24,607 nt of DNA from Firmicutes bacterium UBA4874 (GTDB lineage Bacteria; Bacillota; Clostridia; Caldicoprobacterales; DTU083). The stretch covers positions 2,843-27,449 of the forward strand of contig DHDO01000045.1 of the NCBI GenBank assembly GCA_002399435.1. The letters run 5' to 3'. Under the pieces are notes generated by a model that did no database searches, was not told the DNA's origin, and worked only from the letters and a program-made list of their open reading frames with translations. Both the position numbers and the translations under genes were made by a program. This document shows positions 23,392 to 24,607 of this stretch, piece after piece; positions within the stretch are counted from its first letter, which is position 1, and every line of letters starts with the position of its first letter.

Positions 23392-24453
23392 ATGGAAAGA
23401 CAGGAAACGGAGAAACCGGATTTGAAGGTTTCTGATTTTGACTATGAGCTGCCGAAGGAACTGATTGCGCAGTCTCCTTCGGAGAAGCGGGATGAATCCA
23501 GACTGCTGGTTTATCACCGCTTTACAAAAAAGACAGAACACAGGATATTCCGGGATATTGTGGATTACCTGAATCCCGGTGACTGCCTGGTGATCAATGA
23601 TACGAAGGTGCTTCCCGCCAGACTTCTGGGGAAAAAGGAAGATACGGGAGGCAAGATGGAGTTCGTGCTGCTCCGCAGGGAGAGCGAAGATACCTGGCGT
23701 GTATTGGTGAAGCCGGGGAAAAGGGCAAGGATCGGCACAAAGTTTGTATTTGGAGACGGTTTGCTGAAAGCGGAGGTGTTGAGTGAAACGGAGGAAGGGG
23801 GCCGCCTGGTCCGCTTTTTTTATGATGGGGTCTTTGAAGAGATCCTGGATAAAGTGGGTGTCATGCCTTTGCCCCCCTATATTCATAAAAAGCTGAAGGA
23901 TCCCAACCGCTATCAGACGGTTTATGCAAAGCGGGAGGGCTCTGCGGCGGCGCCTACGGCAGGTCTGCATTTTACCCCGGAGCTGCTGGACCGCCTGAGG
24001 GAAAAGGGCGTTGTCCTGGTAAGGATTACCCTGCATGTGGGGATTGGGACCTTCCGTCCGGTAAAGGTGGAAAATGTCCGGAATCATAAAATGCACCGGG
24101 AAGTCTATGAGGTGACGGAGGATGCGGCCCGACAGATCAATGCGGCAAAGGCTTCCGGGAAACGGGTCATATCAGTGGGCACCACATCCCTGAGGACCCT
24201 GGAGTCTGTTGCGGATGAAAATGGAGTGGTTCATTCAGGAAGAGGCGAGACAGGGATCTTCATCTATCCCGGTTATCGCTTCAGGATCATTGATGCGCTG
24301 ATCACCAATTTTCATCTCCCCAAATCGACGCTTTTGATGCTGGTGAGTGCGCTGGCCGGACGGGAGGAAATGCTTGCCGTTTACCGGGAAGCCATTTCAC
24401 TGCGATATCGTTTTTTCAGCTTTGGCGACGCGATGTTTATCAGCGACGACTGA
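23392..24453 (+). CDS. queA: tRNA preQ1(34) S-adenosylmethionine ribosyltransferase-isomerase QueA
   Basis: The 353-residue enzyme transfers and rearranges the ribosyl part of S-adenosylmethionine onto preQ1 in tRNA, giving epoxyqueuosine. Family motifs visible are [79 protein letters not shown] and [19 protein letters not shown]. The ATG at 23392 has GGAG 7 nt upstream. A TTG at 23422, also preceded by GGAG, would give a start closer to the family norm and is an alternative. The gap to ruvB is 36 nt. The gene that follows is often tgt in this arrangement. Confidence 0.96.
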   Translation: MERQETEKPDLKVSDFDYELPKELIAQSPSEKRDESRLLVYHRFTKKTEHRIFRDIVDYLNPGDCLVINDTKVLPARLLGKKEDTGGKMEFVLLRRESEDTWRVLVKPGKRARIGTKFVFGDGLLKAEVLSETEEGGRLVRFFYDGVFEEILDKVGVMPLPPYIHKKLKDPNRYQTVYAKREGSAAAPTAGLHFTPELLDRLREKGVVLVRITLHVGIGTFRPVKVENVRNHKMHREVYEVTEDAARQINAAKASGKRVISVGTTSLRTLESVADENGVVHSGRGETGIFIYPGYRFRIIDALITNFHLPKSTLLMLVSALAGREEMLAVYREAISLRYRFFSFGDAMFISDD

Positions 24454-24491
24454 AGGGCGCAGGTGATTCATGGCAAACAGTCTGCAACAGT

Positions 24492-24519
24492 CTGCGGCTT
24501 TCCTTTGGGAAAGCAGCAG
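24492..24519 (+). other. RNA hairpin between queA and the next gene
   Basis: CTGC and GCTTTCC (24492-24503) pair with GGAAAGC and GCAG (24508-24519), giving 11 pairs with one G-A mismatch and a 4-nt loop. No T tract follows, so it is unlikely to be a terminator. It could be an RNA processing or stability element. Confidence 0.5.
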
Positions 24520-24527
24520 GTCGAAGG

Positions 24528-24602
24528 GAGAGCTCACAGCGAAGATTTATGAGAGAGCTCACAGCGAAGATTGATGAGCGAGCCCATCAGGGAGGATTTA
24601 TG
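24528..24602 (+). repeat. Three imperfect 25-nt tandem repeats ending at a start codon
   Basis: Units at 24528-24552 and 24553-24577 differ at one base. The third (24578-24602) is more diverged, with a one-base insertion, and ends in the ribosome binding site and ATG of the next gene (GGAGGATTTATG). The first unit carries the related GAAGATTTATG. Confidence 0.8.
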
Positions 24603-24607
24603 TTTGA
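24600..24607 (+). CDS. Start of a further gene in the ruv-queA operon (cut by window end)
   Basis: GGGAGG (24590-24595) lies 4 nt before ATG 24600, and the frame continues to the window end. Only the first two codons are visible, so the product cannot be named. After queA a tRNA-guanine transglycosylase gene (tgt) is common. The same frame is open upstream to ATG 24549, inside the repeat, so a longer start is possible. Confidence 0.45.

Overview
The window looks like chromosomal DNA of an endospore-forming member of the Firmicutes, most likely the Clostridia. The evidence is a complete spoIIAA-spoIIAB-sigF operon behind a sigma-H type promoter, a yunB homologue, a BofC-like protein, AGGAGG-type ribosome binding sites, TTG and GTG starts, and moderate G+C content (about half by eye). 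I see no rRNA, tRNA, insertion sequence, prophage or CRISPR array. Function calls come from reading motifs, without database searches.

Layout. 1-282: 3' end of an amino-acid-type ABC transporter ATPase. 340-4725: a DNA repair operon with its own promoter, made of the MrfA-like helicase, the MrfB-like DEDDh exonuclease and a TPR protein, closed by a terminator. 4682-7351 (minus): a class A penicillin-binding protein. 7558-9321: a divergent FtsH-family membrane protease. 9411-10044: a single-domain L25-like protein and a small unknown gene, followed by a strong terminator. 10130-11776: the spoIIA operon. 11872-12105: a small membrane-anchored unknown protein, then a terminator hairpin shared with the convergent gene. 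12203-15127 (minus): a second class A PBP with two extracytoplasmic cysteine modules. 15302-18066: yunB, yebC, an amidase-domain protein and a BofC-like membrane protein. 18063-20698 (minus): argG-argH, with candidate ArgR operators over the promoter. 20901 to the end: the ruvC-ruvA-ruvB-queA operon and the start of a further gene.

How the genes fit together. The centre of the window is rich in sporulation and envelope functions: sigma-F control, two PBPs, YunB, the BofC-like protein and an FtsH-like protease. It is flanked by DNA repair modules, mrfAB on the left and ruvCAB on the right. The arginine genes form a separate unit that reads away from ruv.

The most unusual structure is in the ruv operon leader. 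Eight 20-nt direct repeats lie immediately upstream of ruvC. Each carries an ATG or GTG start at the same position, and the real ruvC GTG falls exactly one more period downstream. Because 20 is not a multiple of 3, the units form a ladder of mini-ORFs, several of which stop on the next start codon. A second, 25-nt array of start-containing units precedes the gene after queA in the same operon. Both look like tandem duplications of translation initiation regions.
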